Below, one piece after another: positions 43,126 through 52,232 of a stretch of DNA of 64,000 nt. How positions within the stretch are numbered: position 1 is the stretch's first letter; every line of letters begins with the position of its first letter. The notes below the pieces were generated by a model that saw only the letters and a program-made list of their open reading frames with translations, made no database searches and had not been told where the DNA came from. The DNA is from Pseudobacteriovorax antillogorgiicola (lineage in GTDB: Bacteria; Bdellovibrionota_B; Oligoflexia; Oligoflexales; Oligoflexaceae). A program made the position numbers and the translations under genes. Location: NCBI RefSeq assembly GCF_900177345.1, contig NZ_FWZT01000008.1, forward strand, positions 1-64,000, given 5' to 3'.

Positions 43126-43785
43126 ATGTCTTCAGAAGCCACAAAGCTCGATGAGAAATCTTACTCATTGAAAGAGTTCGATGAGATCTTCTTTTTGATA
43201 CTGAACGACCTTGGGGTGAATGCCATCAAAGGAGCGGCGGACTGTACGGATGCGATTTTTCGCCTTTCGTCCAACTATGTTGATCGTCCAGCTTTCGAAG
43301 CTCTTAAAAAGTTCTACGATCTCTACTTCAGCTCGGGTGATGTTGAGATCAGCAAAGACTCCGTGAACCAAGAAGTTAATGAGCTATTCGAAAAGATTCA
43401 AAAGAAAATCTCAGAGGGTGGCAACACTGATGATATAGAAGAGAATGAGGACCAAAAGAAGCAGCGCCTTGGCTTAGCGGGAGTTCAAAAACAGCTGGAG
43501 GGCTTGATTACCTTAAATGCTGGCATTAAGCGGCAGATTATCCCGGCATTGACATCTATGCAGTTTGAAGATGCAGTCAGCCAGCGAATGGATCACCTCC
43601 TACGTGGGTGGAAAATGATCAATGTCTTTTTGCATAACACAGCGCTTCTGGATGCTGAGCCTTTAGCCCGAGAATTGGCGAATACGTGCTCCTCGGTAGA
43701 AGAAACCCAAGCGTATTACAAAACGGTTCTGGGTGAAGAAGCCCCAGAAGGTCAAGGTGAGCGGAGTATTTTCTTAGAATTCTAA
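43126..43785 (+). CDS. CheZ-like phosphatase candidate 1
   Basis: About 219 residues, helical, cytoplasmic. The ATG at 43126 is preceded by AGAGGG; the frame extends 17 codons further to a TTG but without a ribosome site. The segment MQFEDAVSQRMDHLLRGW fits the CheZ active-site pattern D-x3-Q (Asp149 and Gln153 in this numbering), where CheZ inserts Gln into the CheY active site. A similar motif is present in the next gene. It follows the operon terminator at 42846 and is 16 bases from the next gene, so they are a pair. Overall it does not look like classical CheZ, so a CheZ-like receiver phosphatase is a hypothesis. Confidence 0.65.
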   Translation: MSSEATKLDEKSYSLKEFDEIFFLILNDLGVNAIKGAADCTDAIFRLSSNYVDRPAFEALKKFYDLYFSSGDVEISKDSVNQEVNELFEKIQKKISEGGNTDDIEENEDQKKQRLGLAGVQKQLEGLITLNAGIKRQIIPALTSMQFEDAVSQRMDHLLRGWKMINVFLHNTALLDAEPLARELANTCSSVEETQAYYKTVLGEEAPEGQGERSIFLEF

Positions 43786-43801
43786 CGAGGAGAACGACTG
43801 T

Positions 43802-44341
43802 ATGACTATGGCCGCGCAGACACTGGTTGAGAAATACCTAGAATTTACAAAGGATTCACTGAACTGGTGTGCAAAGGAATCAGAGGAATCCACTTCGAAG
43901 GTTTCCAATGCCATCGATTCGCTACTAAAAGATACGGCAAGGGTCTCGGAGCTGTCTACGGAGAGTCTCACGGCCATTGAAGGTCTTCATGCAAAATTAA
44001 AGGTTCACTTCGAGTCGGGCGCTTCTGTAGAAGACTTGATCAAAACATTGCAAGAGCTGGCTAATGATCATGACGAGATTAAAAATGTGATCCACCCGAT
44101 TATCGAATCCCTTCAGTTCCAAGATCGCCTGCGACAAAACCTAGAAAATATCGAAAAAATGATCCCTTGCTGGCTCAAGCATCGGCAGGCGGTCCCGGAA
44201 GGTGCTAGTGCTGAGCAGTTGCGCGCCTTCGGTGAAAATTTGCTAAACTGCACCACCATGAAGGAAGAGCGAGACTATGTTCGAGGCCATATTGATGGGC
44301 TGAAAGAAGAGGAAGAGAAAGAATCGGTCATGCTTTTCTAG
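43802..44341 (+). CDS. CheZ-like phosphatase candidate 2
   Basis: The product is 179 residues, helical, with segment SLQFQDRLRQNLENIEKM carrying Asp108 and Gln112, again the D-x3-Q spacing of CheZ (E. coli Asp143, Gln147). The surrounding long helices (about 1-100) are compatible with a four-helix bundle. The ATG is preceded by GAGGAG nine bases away. It is the second of the tandem pair and ends ten bases before the convergent recombinase gene. No cheA, cheY operon or flagellar gene is in the window, so the target could be a stand-alone receiver such as those at 47635, 52673 or 18691. Whether it really dephosphorylates a receiver is untested. Confidence 0.65.
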   Translation: MTMAAQTLVEKYLEFTKDSLNWCAKESEESTSKVSNAIDSLLKDTARVSELSTESLTAIEGLHAKLKVHFESGASVEDLIKTLQELANDHDEIKNVIHPIIESLQFQDRLRQNLENIEKMIPCWLKHRQAVPEGASAEQLRAFGENLLNCTTMKEERDYVRGHIDGLKEEEEKESVMLF

Positions 44342-44351
44342 TTCTATAAGG

Positions 44352-44954
44352 TCAGAGCTGCTGCACCATTTTATGAACCGCTCCGTAGCTAATGCCCAAG
44401 TCCTTAGCGATCGCTCTGAGGCTTAAGCCTTGGGCTCTCAAAGAGCGAACTTGCTCTTTGTGCTCCTCGGTGAGTTTACTCGGGGGCCCTAGCTTGACGC
44501 CCCGCTTCTTCGCTGCCTCAAGGCCCGCTTTGACCCTTGTCACAATTGTTTGGCGTTCGATTTCTGCAATTTCAGCAAATGCTGCGAGCATGGTTCGTCT
44601 GAAAGGGTTTTCGTGTCCGAGGTTCAAGACAGGCTGGGTCACAGAAATAAATCCTACCCCGAGTTCGTCGAGAGATAGTAGAGTTTTGATAGCGTCAGAA
44701 GCATTTCTGCTAAAGCGATCGAGACGATATACGACGATCGTATCGATTTTTCCGCTCTGCGCGAATTTTAAGAGATCTTGGTAGCCTGGCCTTTTATCTG
44801 TGCTACCGCTGATGCCTTCATCCTGAAATACAGATATTTTTCGTGGTTTCTTACTGTCTTCCAGAAGGTTGAGCCAAGTTTCTACAGCCTGCTTTTGGCT
44901 TTGCAAGTCTTGCCGTTCTGTTGACACCCTATAATAGATAGCAATGTGTTTCAT
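44352..44954 (-). CDS. serine recombinase (resolvase/invertase), copy 1
   Basis: The product is 200 residues. The resolvase-type catalytic domain has Ser11 in YYRVSTERQ and Arg residues in VYRLDRFSRN, and the conserved ENPFRRTMLAAFAEIAEIER helix is intact. A C-terminal helix-turn-helix follows (LSLRAIAKDLGISYGAVHKM). Small-serine-recombinase length is normal. AAGGAGG precedes the ATG. A paralogue of about two-thirds identity by eye lies at 53115-53729, in the same orientation. No transposon ends are seen. A symmetric sequence at 44975-44993 lies just upstream of the start. It could act on res-like sites or an invertible segment. Confidence 0.9.
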   Translation of the reverse strand: MKHIAIYYRVSTERQDLQSQKQAVETWLNLLEDSKKPRKISVFQDEGISGSTDKRPGYQDLLKFAQSGKIDTIVVYRLDRFSRNASDAIKTLLSLDELGVGFISVTQPVLNLGHENPFRRTMLAAFAEIAEIERQTIVTRVKAGLEAAKKRGVKLGPPSKLTEEHKEQVRSLRAQGLSLRAIAKDLGISYGAVHKMVQQL

Positions 44955-44974
44955 TTGCCTCCTTTTCGCATACT

Positions 44975-44993
44975 GTTCTTTAGATCAAAGAAC
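44975..44993. promoter_or_regulatory. 19-base dyad upstream of recombinase 1
   Basis: GTTCTTTAGATCAAAGAAC is a perfect 7+5+7 palindrome, 20 bases upstream of the recombinase ATG. Size and position suit an operator or a recombinase half-site pair. I did not find a copy upstream of the second recombinase gene. Confidence 0.4.
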
Positions 44994-45145
44994 TCTTTCG
45001 CAAGCTTATTATAGCAGTCTTACTTTGTCGAATAGGTTTTTGCCTAGGCACATAGGATCTTCGGACTTATATTCAGCGACTAAGACTTTTGTTTAAGAAT
45101 AATCACAGGATGCCGATGCTATGGAGGCTTCGTAGAGAAGGTTGT

Positions 45146-46792
45146 ATGAAGACTTCGAACTGGTTAAATTCAACAAAAGAATTCCTCCAACCTTCAGTTG
45201 CTAACCAACTGATGCTATGGATCATAGTGTCCTCTTTTGTTGTCACACTAGGGGTGTCCACCGTTCAACTCTACTTTGATTTTAGGGCTAGTATTGAATC
45301 TCTTGAAGAGGATTTGCAAGAGATTCAAAGGACCATGGTGCCGAGTCTCACTCGCAGTGTTTGGCTGATGGATCGCGAGCAAATTCATGTGGGAATGAAA
45401 GGCCTACTGCTTTACGACAAAATTGTGACGGTTAAGATAGAGGCCGAAGATGGTAGTGTGTTCGAGTTAGGCGAGACTGACTCTGAAGAGATTAAGGAAA
45501 AGACCTTTGCCATGGAGTTCAAAAATCAGGAGCAGGCTTGGAAGTTAGGAACCATTGTGCTGCAGGTGGATATGGCGCCAATCTACCGAAACCTGTGGCG
45601 CGAAGGTGGAGACATCCTTTTCAACAACCTCATTCTAGTCGCTACGATCGTATTCATCGTTATTTGGTTTACTCGATTTTTAATTGCTCAGCCTTTATCG
45701 ATTCTAGCCAATCATGCCCGAGGCATCCGATTTCGAGATAAGCAAGAGAACATGGATCACAAGTACATGAGTTACAAGCATGAGATTGGTCAAGTCTTCC
45801 GAGCAGTCGCTCAGCTAGAAGAAAACCTCACGGAAGATTATCGCATTCGGCTGAGAGCTGAAGATGCCTTAAAGAAATCCCAGGAAAAGCTCAAGGAATT
45901 GATAAAGTCGCGAACCAAGCAATTGGACGAAGCAACCAATGATTTGGTAGAGTCATCCCGTAAAGCAGGGATGGCTGAAGTTGCCACTGGGGTGCTTCAT
46001 AATATTGGGAATGTGATCACCGGTGTCAATGTCAATGTCCAAAGTCTAGAACAGTACTATCGTAAGTCAGCGTCCCATCGCTTGCCTGATTTGGTTAAAC
46101 TGTTCGAATCCCAAGGGGATCAGCTGCCCGAATACCTCTCTGATAGTAAACGGCGAGAGTCTGTGGTAGGTTACATGAATGCAATCGTTTCTGATTTAGA
46201 AAAGAATCGTGAGGCGCACTTACAAACGGTTCAAAGCCTCAGCCAAAACATCAAACATGTCATGCAGCTAGTATCACAGCAGCAGGCCAATGCCAAGCAC
46301 TCAGGTATTATCATCAACTTTTCCATCACTGATGCTATTCAAGACGTTCTGGATTTGAAGGCTCATGATATCAACTCAAACCAGATTGAAGTCACTTTCA
46401 ATGACGAAACCCAACTATCCATATCGAGCGATCGTCACAAGGTTCTTCAGATTTTGACCAACCTTATATCAAATGCCATACAAGCCACGGAGCGCTTGGA
46501 TCGCCCTCGCAGTATCAACATTCATCAGAAAAAAATGGGAGCCTTTGTTCATATTGACATTAGGGATAATGGCATTGGCATTCCGGCTGAGAATATCGAT
46601 AAGCTGTTCCGCTTTGGCTTCACAACTAAGCCAACGGGCAACGGCTTTGGGCTGCATAGTAGTGCCATTGATGCGACCGAACTTGGTGGCAAGCTCAGCG
46701 TCTTTTCAGAAGGGCCGAATAAAGGTGCGACGTTCAAATTAAAGATCCCGTTGGAGTCTAAGAAAGCCACCACGGTGGAGCAGGCCGGCTAA
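45146..46792 (+). CDS. membrane sensor histidine kinase
   Basis: About 548 residues from the ATG at 45146 (AGAAGG before it; ATGs at 45110 and 45116 are alternatives). TM1 at about 22-43 and TM2 at about 159-180 flank an extracytoplasmic sensor of about 115 residues. A HAMP-like segment and a coiled-coil follow. The H-box is GMAEVATGVLHNIGN with His285. The ATP-binding domain has N-box LISNAIQ, G1 DNGIGIP, F-box FRFGFTTK and G2 GNGFGLHSS, so it is complete and likely active. The sensor domain is not recognised. Candidate partners are the single receivers at 47635 and 52673. It stands in a region with no DNA-binding response regulator, so signalling may end in protein interactions. Confidence 0.9.
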   Translation: MKTSNWLNSTKEFLQPSVANQLMLWIIVSSFVVTLGVSTVQLYFDFRASIESLEEDLQEIQRTMVPSLTRSVWLMDREQIHVGMKGLLLYDKIVTVKIEAEDGSVFELGETDSEEIKEKTFAMEFKNQEQAWKLGTIVLQVDMAPIYRNLWREGGDILFNNLILVATIVFIVIWFTRFLIAQPLSILANHARGIRFRDKQENMDHKYMSYKHEIGQVFRAVAQLEENLTEDYRIRLRAEDALKKSQEKLKELIKSRTKQLDEATNDLVESSRKAGMAEVATGVLHNIGNVITGVNVNVQSLEQYYRKSASHRLPDLVKLFESQGDQLPEYLSDSKRRESVVGYMNAIVSDLEKNREAHLQTVQSLSQNIKHVMQLVSQQQANAKHSGIIINFSITDAIQDVLDLKAHDINSNQIEVTFNDETQLSISSDRHKVLQILTNLISNAIQATERLDRPRSINIHQKKMGAFVHIDIRDNGIGIPAENIDKLFRFGFTTKPTGNGFGLHSSAIDATELGGKLSVFSEGPNKGATFKLKIPLESKKATTVEQAG

Positions 46793-46888
46793 AGCTATAT
46801 AGCGGTGTTCGCCGATCGACTAGTCGTTGCAGCTCCTAGCCTATTGCCCTAGAGTGTGGCTTGATCGTATTTTTTGGAGGACTACCGT

Positions 46889-47218
46889 ATGGACACAATT
46901 GAACCGAAACAACTATTCCAAAAGCTAGAGCAAGGGGATGCAAAACATCTTTTAGATGTCCGATCTCCTGAAGAGTTTGCGGAAGTTCATGCCAAAGACG
47001 CCATCAATTTGCCCCTGGACCAGGTGAATATCGATAGCCTTCGGGATGCTCTACCTCAATTGGGTGATGAAGATAGAATTTATGTGATCTGTCGTTCAGG
47101 GCAAAGATCGATGATGGCTTGTCAGATGCTTGAAAATGCTGGTCTTACCAACACTTTGGTGAATGTTGAAGGTGGCACTATGAAGTGGGTTGCAGACGAC
47201 CTGCCTCAAGGCAACTAA
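46889..47218 (+). CDS. single-domain rhodanese-like protein
   Basis: The product is about 109 residues, a single rhodanese domain. The ATG at 46889 is preceded by GGAGG eight bases upstream; the frame extends five codons to a TTG. The active-site loop CRSGQRS has catalytic Cys68 and the usual preceding strands (LLDVRSPEEFAEVH). It may act as a sulfurtransferase or persulfide carrier in the cytoplasm. It ends 39 bases before a very strong terminator, so it is probably monocistronic. Confidence 0.9.
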   Translation: MDTIEPKQLFQKLEQGDAKHLLDVRSPEEFAEVHAKDAINLPLDQVNIDSLRDALPQLGDEDRIYVICRSGQRSMMACQMLENAGLTNTLVNVEGGTMKWVADDLPQGN

Positions 47219-47257
47219 CCATAACCATGACATACTGCATTTGAAACAAAGAATAGA

Positions 47258-47298
47258 CAAAAAACAAGCGACCCAACTCTTGGGTCGCTTGTTTTTTG
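47258..47298. terminator. strong 19-bp bidirectional terminator
   Basis: CAAAAAACAAGCGACCCAA (47258-47276) is perfectly complementary to TTGGGTCGCTTGTTTTTTG (47280-47298) around a three-base loop, with A-run on the left and T-run on the right. It ends the rhodanese gene. Confidence 0.92.
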
Positions 47299-47634
47299 TG
47301 GCTGATCACCATCAAATCTTGGCGAGATCATTCTTTCTTAAGGGTAAAGATAGAAGCTTTCTTCGGGCAGCCGTAAGAAAGTGATCGAGGCTTTCATATT
47401 TTCTAGCCTAACAATGGGATCTAGCATGGGTTTTATAGCCGATTCAGACCGACAATTCTTACCTAATTTTTTTCTTGGGAAGTCTTAAATTGCAAAAAGT
47501 GTCACCGATGGTGCTTCATATAAGGCAACAGTCATCGAGTTAATGTCTCTGAACCTTAAAGATGATGCCGTACTTTTAGTGCTAACCAGCATAATCCCTT
47601 GGTAAAAACAAGATTGAACCGTAGAGAGGTTTTC
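47299..47634. other. intergenic region before a receiver gene
   Basis: About 336 bases. The 47345-47375 segment holds a short inverted repeat (CTTTCTT ... AAGAAAG, loop 11). The rest is AT-rich and should contain the promoter of the receiver gene at 47635. No open frame with a ribosome site is seen. Confidence 0.35.
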
Positions 47635-48012
47635 ATGAGTAAAAGTAAGCTTCGAGTCTTATATGTCGATGACGATCCATGCCAACTAGAAGTTGCGAAG
47701 GAGTTACTAACTCTTCACTTTGATGTGGAAGTTGCTTTTTGCACTCGGAAAGCCATGGAAATCTTGGACGACGATCACTTCGATTTACTGATTACAGATA
47801 TTGAAATGCCGCAGGAATCTGGCTTCACATTTGCCAAAAAAGTTAGGGGCAGGCACCCAGAGTTAGGGATGATCGCCGTTTCTGGGGGGGATCAGGACTC
47901 CGTGGAGCAATTTCGTCAGGAGTCCATTTCATTGTTTTTTGATTATATCCAAAAACCTGTGCAATGGGACGATCTAATAACCCGGTATTCAAATGACTCT
48001 GCCAACTCCTGA
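47635..48012 (+). CDS. single-domain response regulator (CheY-like)
   Basis: About 125 residues. The ATG at 47635 has GAGAGG six bases upstream. Receiver residues are complete: acidic Asp12-13-14, phospho-acceptor Asp55 (LLITDIEMP), Ser83 (AVSGGD), Lys107 (IQKPVQW). No output domain is present, so it presumably works by protein-protein contact or as a phosphate shuttle. It ends four bases before the convergent PhoX-type gene. It lies about 0.8 kb downstream of the histidine-kinase gene, with a strong terminator between; a phosphorelay is possible. Confidence 0.88.
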   Translation: MSKSKLRVLYVDDDPCQLEVAKELLTLHFDVEVAFCTRKAMEILDDDHFDLLITDIEMPQESGFTFAKKVRGRHPELGMIAVSGGDQDSVEQFRQESISLFFDYIQKPVQWDDLITRYSNDSANS

Positions 48013-48015
48013 GCG

Positions 48016-49308
48016 TTACGAAAGTTGATTCGGGTTGGCCTCTGCTGTTTTTAGATAGCTCTCGAATGGCCCCTCAATGGCAACCGTCAGCCCTTGAACT
48101 TGTAAGTTGGCAAATAATGTCTTGCCATCCGGTGAAAAGCAGACTCCTGTAAACTCACCATAGCCAGCAGCATTCTTTGCCAAATCATATATCTGGCCTT
48201 CTTTACCTATGATTCTAAGATGGGGTGTGCGGCCACCATCTTCTGCTACTACTACCAGTCCTGAAGGGCTGACTGTAATATTATCTGGGGAGTCTAGAGC
48301 AGCTGGATTTTCTGATTGAGCGATCAAGGTTAAGGTTTGCTTGGCGATGTTGTAGCGGAAAATCTGCCCCGTTTTCGTGGGGCCGCCATCAGTAGAGACT
48401 AGATAAACCTCTCCATCTGCATACCATAAGCCTTCACCACGACTCACCACGGCTGCGCCTTGGGCTTGCGACCGATGACGAAGGTCATCGTGCGGACTGT
48501 CTTGATTGGGAATATCGATCCAAGTCACAGACCAAGTTTTGCCAACTTTAGCTTTGCTAGAGCTGAGGTGCTTTTTGGGTTCTCCTTGAACCATCATTGC
48601 TTGGAAACGGCCATCACCAAATGGTTTTGCCTTGTCCTTAGGCACGAAGCGGTAGAAACAGCTATCACCACGGTCTTCGGACAGATAAGCTGTGTGATCA
48701 GCAGGGTCGATACAGACGGCTTCGTGGTTCATGCGGCCATAATTTTTAATGGCTTGAGCTTTTTGGACCTTGTTTGCTTTAGGATCGCATAAGAAGACAT
48801 AGCCATGATTTTCGGCGACAGTTTCCTCGCAACTTAACCAGCCCCAAGGACTCACACCGCCAGCACAGTTGATATGGGTTCCCGTGAGAACAAGGTTCCG
48901 GCTTTTGGTGGTCTTAGCCTTAGCGTCAAGGACAAGTCTGGTGACGCCGCCGAAACCGTTGGCATCGTAGGCTTCTTTAGGAGCGTCTTTACTTGTAGGA
49001 TAGGGTCTTGGGTCGCGGTGGGATGGACTCATCTCATGATTGCGGAGCAAAACGAGATCGTCCCCAAGCTGAAAGCATCCCATACCATCAGGGCGCCCTG
49101 GTGACACGTAGCCATCGTCCATTTTTTGCCCGCTTTTGTCTAAAACCTTATAGCTGAAGCCTTTGGGCAGATCTAGAATCTTATCTTTGTCTTTCAGGAG
49201 CTGACCCTGTGGCTTAGTTTTAGCCCAAACTGTGATCGATTGAAAACAGGATGCGGTTGCCACACCAAAGCTGCCAGCAAGCATCCGGCGGCGGTCGAAT
49301 TGTGTCAT
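48016..49308 (-). CDS. PhoX-family (DUF839) protein with Tat signal
   Basis: The product is 430 residues. A twin-arginine signal (FDRRRMLAGSFGVATASC) implies export in folded form. The mature protein has PhoX-family landmarks: GYVSPGRPDGMGCF, LLRNHEMSPS, SWGWLSCEETVAENHGYVF in pieces, MNHEAVCIDP and YLSEDRGDSCFYRFVP. PhoX enzymes are calcium/iron phosphatases. Family members with conserved acidic ligands are common, but many are annotated only as DUF839, so phosphatase activity is likely but not certain. It is separated from trkH by 20 bases on the same strand, so transcription may continue from the trk genes. Confidence 0.85.
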   Translation of the reverse strand: MTQFDRRRMLAGSFGVATASCFQSITVWAKTKPQGQLLKDKDKILDLPKGFSYKVLDKSGQKMDDGYVSPGRPDGMGCFQLGDDLVLLRNHEMSPSHRDPRPYPTSKDAPKEAYDANGFGGVTRLVLDAKAKTTKSRNLVLTGTHINCAGGVSPWGWLSCEETVAENHGYVFLCDPKANKVQKAQAIKNYGRMNHEAVCIDPADHTAYLSEDRGDSCFYRFVPKDKAKPFGDGRFQAMMVQGEPKKHLSSSKAKVGKTWSVTWIDIPNQDSPHDDLRHRSQAQGAAVVSRGEGLWYADGEVYLVSTDGGPTKTGQIFRYNIAKQTLTLIAQSENPAALDSPDNITVSPSGLVVVAEDGGRTPHLRIIGKEGQIYDLAKNAAGYGEFTGVCFSPDGKTLFANLQVQGLTVAIEGPFESYLKTAEANPNQLS

Positions 49309-49328
49309 GATAGTCTTCTTTCTTTTTT

Positions 49329-50885
49329 CTACGCTTGTTTCCAGAACCTTGGCGAGAATATAACCAGTACCGTGAAAACCTCAAGACGGCCAATCAACAT
49401 CCAAAGAGTCAAAATGACTTTAGACATATCTGACAGCCAGGAGTAGTTCTGAGTTGCTCCCACCATTGAGAAACCTGGCCCGATATTATTCAAGGTGGCA
49501 ATAGATGCCGTAAAGGCTGAGACTCCATCAATCTCGGGCTCGATAATGATTAGCATAACTGCGCCTAGAAAGGCTAGTAAGATTACCGCTAAAATATGAA
49601 GGAGGATGGCGATTTTCATATGGTCTTGAATGATGTGGCGACCGAGCTTGATCGGGCGAACGACGTTGGGGCGATAGACTTTTTCCAGTTGGGCAAAGAA
49701 TAGCTTAAAGGATGATACGATTCGAATCACCTTGATACCACCGCCGGTAGACCCTCCACAGCCACCGATAAACATCAAGCTCACAAGCACCAGCTGGCAA
49801 AGCTGTGGCCACATGTCAGAATCAGCATTGGAAAAGCCTGTGGTTGTTAGGATCGATACCACTTGGAATGCCGCATCACGAAGAGTTTGTTCGATGGAGC
49901 CACCAGGTTCTTGACCATTCATATCCACATAGTTATGACCGTGGATTGTCAGAGCAATGATTGCAGTGGCTGTGAGAATGATCGCGACATAGGCCCGAAA
50001 CTCGATATCATTGAATAGATCGCGCCACTTTCCCTGAAAGAATTGGTAGTAAAGTCCGTAGTTGACCCCGGCGATCATCATGAAGAGAATCATCACCCAT
50101 TGCACCGAAGGAAGCATGGTTCCTGCGCTTTCATTGAGCACGCTAAAGCCTGCTGTTGCTGCGGTTGAAAAAGCAAATGTAATCGCCGAGAACACCGAAA
50201 GCTCGGGATCTAACATCAGCATCAAGATCACTTGAAAGGCTGTGAATCCGCAGTATATAAGCCATAAAGAACGGGCAGTTTCTTGAATTTTTGGGGTACT
50301 GCCATCTTTCGTGATACCAGTGGCTTCGGCGCTAAAAAGCTTTTTATTTCCTCCAGCTATCATCGGCAAAATAGCAACGAAGAGAACGACGATTCCAAGA
50401 CCTCCATACCATTGCAATAAGGCTCGCCAGAATAGAAGCGAATCGGGAATGCTGGGAATGTCGGTTAAGATACTCGCCCCAGTGGTTGTCAGACCACTCA
50501 CGGTTTCAAACACACAGTTGATTAGGTTTCTAAAAGGGCTGTCGAGACCTGTGACTTCATATGCAAACCGAGCCCAGAAAAAGAAAGGAAATGCGGCAAT
50601 CACGGAACCCAAAGACCAACTTAGGAATACGAGGAGAATCGCCTCTGACTTGCCAACATTGGTATCTGCTTGGCGGTTGAGAAATAAAAGTGCCATGCTG
50701 ATAAGGAGCCCCATTGAGATGCCTGTAAGAATCCCTAGGAGGGGCAGGGTCGCAAGTTTAGTGGCTGCCGGGTCATGGGCTTGTTGGACAAAATCATAGG
50801 AAGCAATTCCCAGGGGAATCACCATACCCGCTGTGAGTAGCAGGAGGAGGAGGCCTAGGATTTTACCGACTGCCGAAAAATTCAT
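49329..50885 (-). CDS. trkH: potassium uptake protein TrkH
   Basis: The product is 518 residues, a multi-spanning K+ channel-like subunit of the Trk/Ktr family. Pore-loop signatures repeat four times: TVSGLTTTGASIL, AFSTAATAGFSVL, VSILTTTGFSNAD and ATLNNIGPGFSMV, forming the selectivity filter. It needs TrkA for gating, which is encoded immediately upstream on the same strand with only three bases between stop and start. The ATG lies just after the TrkA stop. Size is normal for the family. No other potassium genes are present. Confidence 0.95.
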   Translation of the reverse strand: MNFSAVGKILGLLLLLLTAGMVIPLGIASYDFVQQAHDPAATKLATLPLLGILTGISMGLLISMALLFLNRQADTNVGKSEAILLVFLSWSLGSVIAAFPFFFWARFAYEVTGLDSPFRNLINCVFETVSGLTTTGASILTDIPSIPDSLLFWRALLQWYGGLGIVVLFVAILPMIAGGNKKLFSAEATGITKDGSTPKIQETARSLWLIYCGFTAFQVILMLMLDPELSVFSAITFAFSTAATAGFSVLNESAGTMLPSVQWVMILFMMIAGVNYGLYYQFFQGKWRDLFNDIEFRAYVAIILTATAIIALTIHGHNYVDMNGQEPGGSIEQTLRDAAFQVVSILTTTGFSNADSDMWPQLCQLVLVSLMFIGGCGGSTGGGIKVIRIVSSFKLFFAQLEKVYRPNVVRPIKLGRHIIQDHMKIAILLHILAVILLAFLGAVMLIIIEPEIDGVSAFTASIATLNNIGPGFSMVGATQNYSWLSDMSKVILTLWMLIGRLEVFTVLVIFSPRFWKQA

Positions 50886-50888
50886 AAT

Positions 50889-52232
50889 TTATCCGTAGAG
50901 ATCCATGAGAGTAGGTTCGATGCCTTCAGGGCCAATCACGATCAGAATATCCTCTTCAAATACACAGTCAGTCGCTTTAGGAGTGAAAACCATATTGCTT
51001 CGTTGGATCGCCGCGACAAAGGCATGCTGAGGAAAGGACACCTCTTCAAGTTTGAAGCCAACCGCAGAACCTTTCTTAGCTGTCATTTCATAAACGTGGA
51101 AACTACCGTCGCCTAGGGTGGTGACTGTTTTAATAGGGGAATCGTCCATCAGGCGAAGCAATTCCTTTGCTGCTTCCATTCTTGGACTGTAGCAAAAATC
51201 GATGCCCACCTCTTCCAAGGCGCTCAGATAGGTGGAATTATGGATGACTGCAAAGGTTGATTCTACGCCAAGCTTTTTTGATTGCAGTGCAACAAGGATA
51301 TTTCTCTCCTGGTTGTCGCTTAGAGACAGTAGGGCGGCACATCGTTCCAGGTGTTCACTCTCGAAGGTATGAATATCTAGAGTGTCCGCAGCAAGGACTG
51401 TAACTTTTGGGTAGTTGGCAGCCAATTCGTTAGCCCGCTCAAGGTTCTGCTCAAAGAGGCGGATGGAAATATCTTGATTTTTTAAATGGGCGATCACCCA
51501 TTCAGCGGTAGAACTGCCTCCGGCAATGGCGATCTCTTTACTTTTTCTTTTTTCCTTAGAAAAAATGCCCTTGATCTGTGTGTAGCGATCCCTAGGACCA
51601 ATCATGGTCACAATATCATTGTGCAGCAGCTCAGTATTAGCGTTCGGAATGACTAGTTCCCCATCCCGGCGGAGTTTGATAATTCTCAGCCCCTCTGGAA
51701 GTTTGATGTGACGTAGGGGTAGATTGGCCACCTTGCTATTGTGATCGATCCGATACTGGTGAAGTTCGATCTGGTCTCTGGCGAAGCTTTGAATGGCCAT
51801 GACTCCAGGGTCGTTGATGTGGGAACAGATCGAGCGGGCAGTTAATTCCTCTGGATAGATCAGGTGATCGATCCCAAGGCCCTTAGCATAGTTAAATCGG
51901 GCGCTGGTTCGATAGTTGCGATTGTGGATTCGGGAAATCACTTTGCGAGCCCCCAGCTGCTTGCCTAAGGCCCCTGATAGCAAGTTGATCTCATCGAGAC
52001 TAGTTGCCGCTATCATCACATCGCTATTATGGACCTTAGCATCGGAAAGAACGTGAGCGTGGCAGGAGGAGCCTAAGACCATTTTGGCCTCGACCACCTG
52101 GCTCAGCCTTTCGAGACAGTCGGCGTTTTCGTCTATGACCGTCACGCTATGGCCATTCTCGCTCAGCAGCTGTGCTGCAAAGCTACCAACCTCTCCAGCG
52201 CCGCTGATCACGATCTCTTTTGATTGCTTCAT
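50889..52232 (-). CDS. trkA: Trk potassium uptake regulatory subunit TrkA
   Basis: About 447 residues, two repeats of NAD-binding RCK_N plus RCK_C domains. The first Rossmann motif is ISGAGEVGSFAAQLL and the second is IAGGSSTAEWVIAHL. The ATG at 52232 is chosen because GAGGTGAT precedes it; the frame continues 14 codons upstream. It gates the TrkH pore in response to nucleotide. Long divergent intergenic region upstream (440 bases). Confidence 0.95.
   Translation of the reverse strand: MKQSKEIVISGAGEVGSFAAQLLSENGHSVTVIDENADCLERLSQVVEAKMVLGSSCHAHVLSDAKVHNSDVMIAATSLDEINLLSGALGKQLGARKVISRIHNRNYRTSARFNYAKGLGIDHLIYPEELTARSICSHINDPGVMAIQSFARDQIELHQYRIDHNSKVANLPLRHIKLPEGLRIIKLRRDGELVIPNANTELLHNDIVTMIGPRDRYTQIKGIFSKEKRKSKEIAIAGGSSTAEWVIAHLKNQDISIRLFEQNLERANELAANYPKVTVLAADTLDIHTFESEHLERCAALLSLSDNQERNILVALQSKKLGVESTFAVIHNSTYLSALEEVGIDFCYSPRMEAAKELLRLMDDSPIKTVTTLGDGSFHVYEMTAKKGSAVGFKLEEVSFPQHAFVAAIQRSNMVFTPKATDCVFEEDILIVIGPEGIEPTLMDLYG

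Noticed and set aside
50311-50799. 162-codon plus-strand open frame
   Set aside because: Antisense to the TrkH pore-loop region; no start signal.
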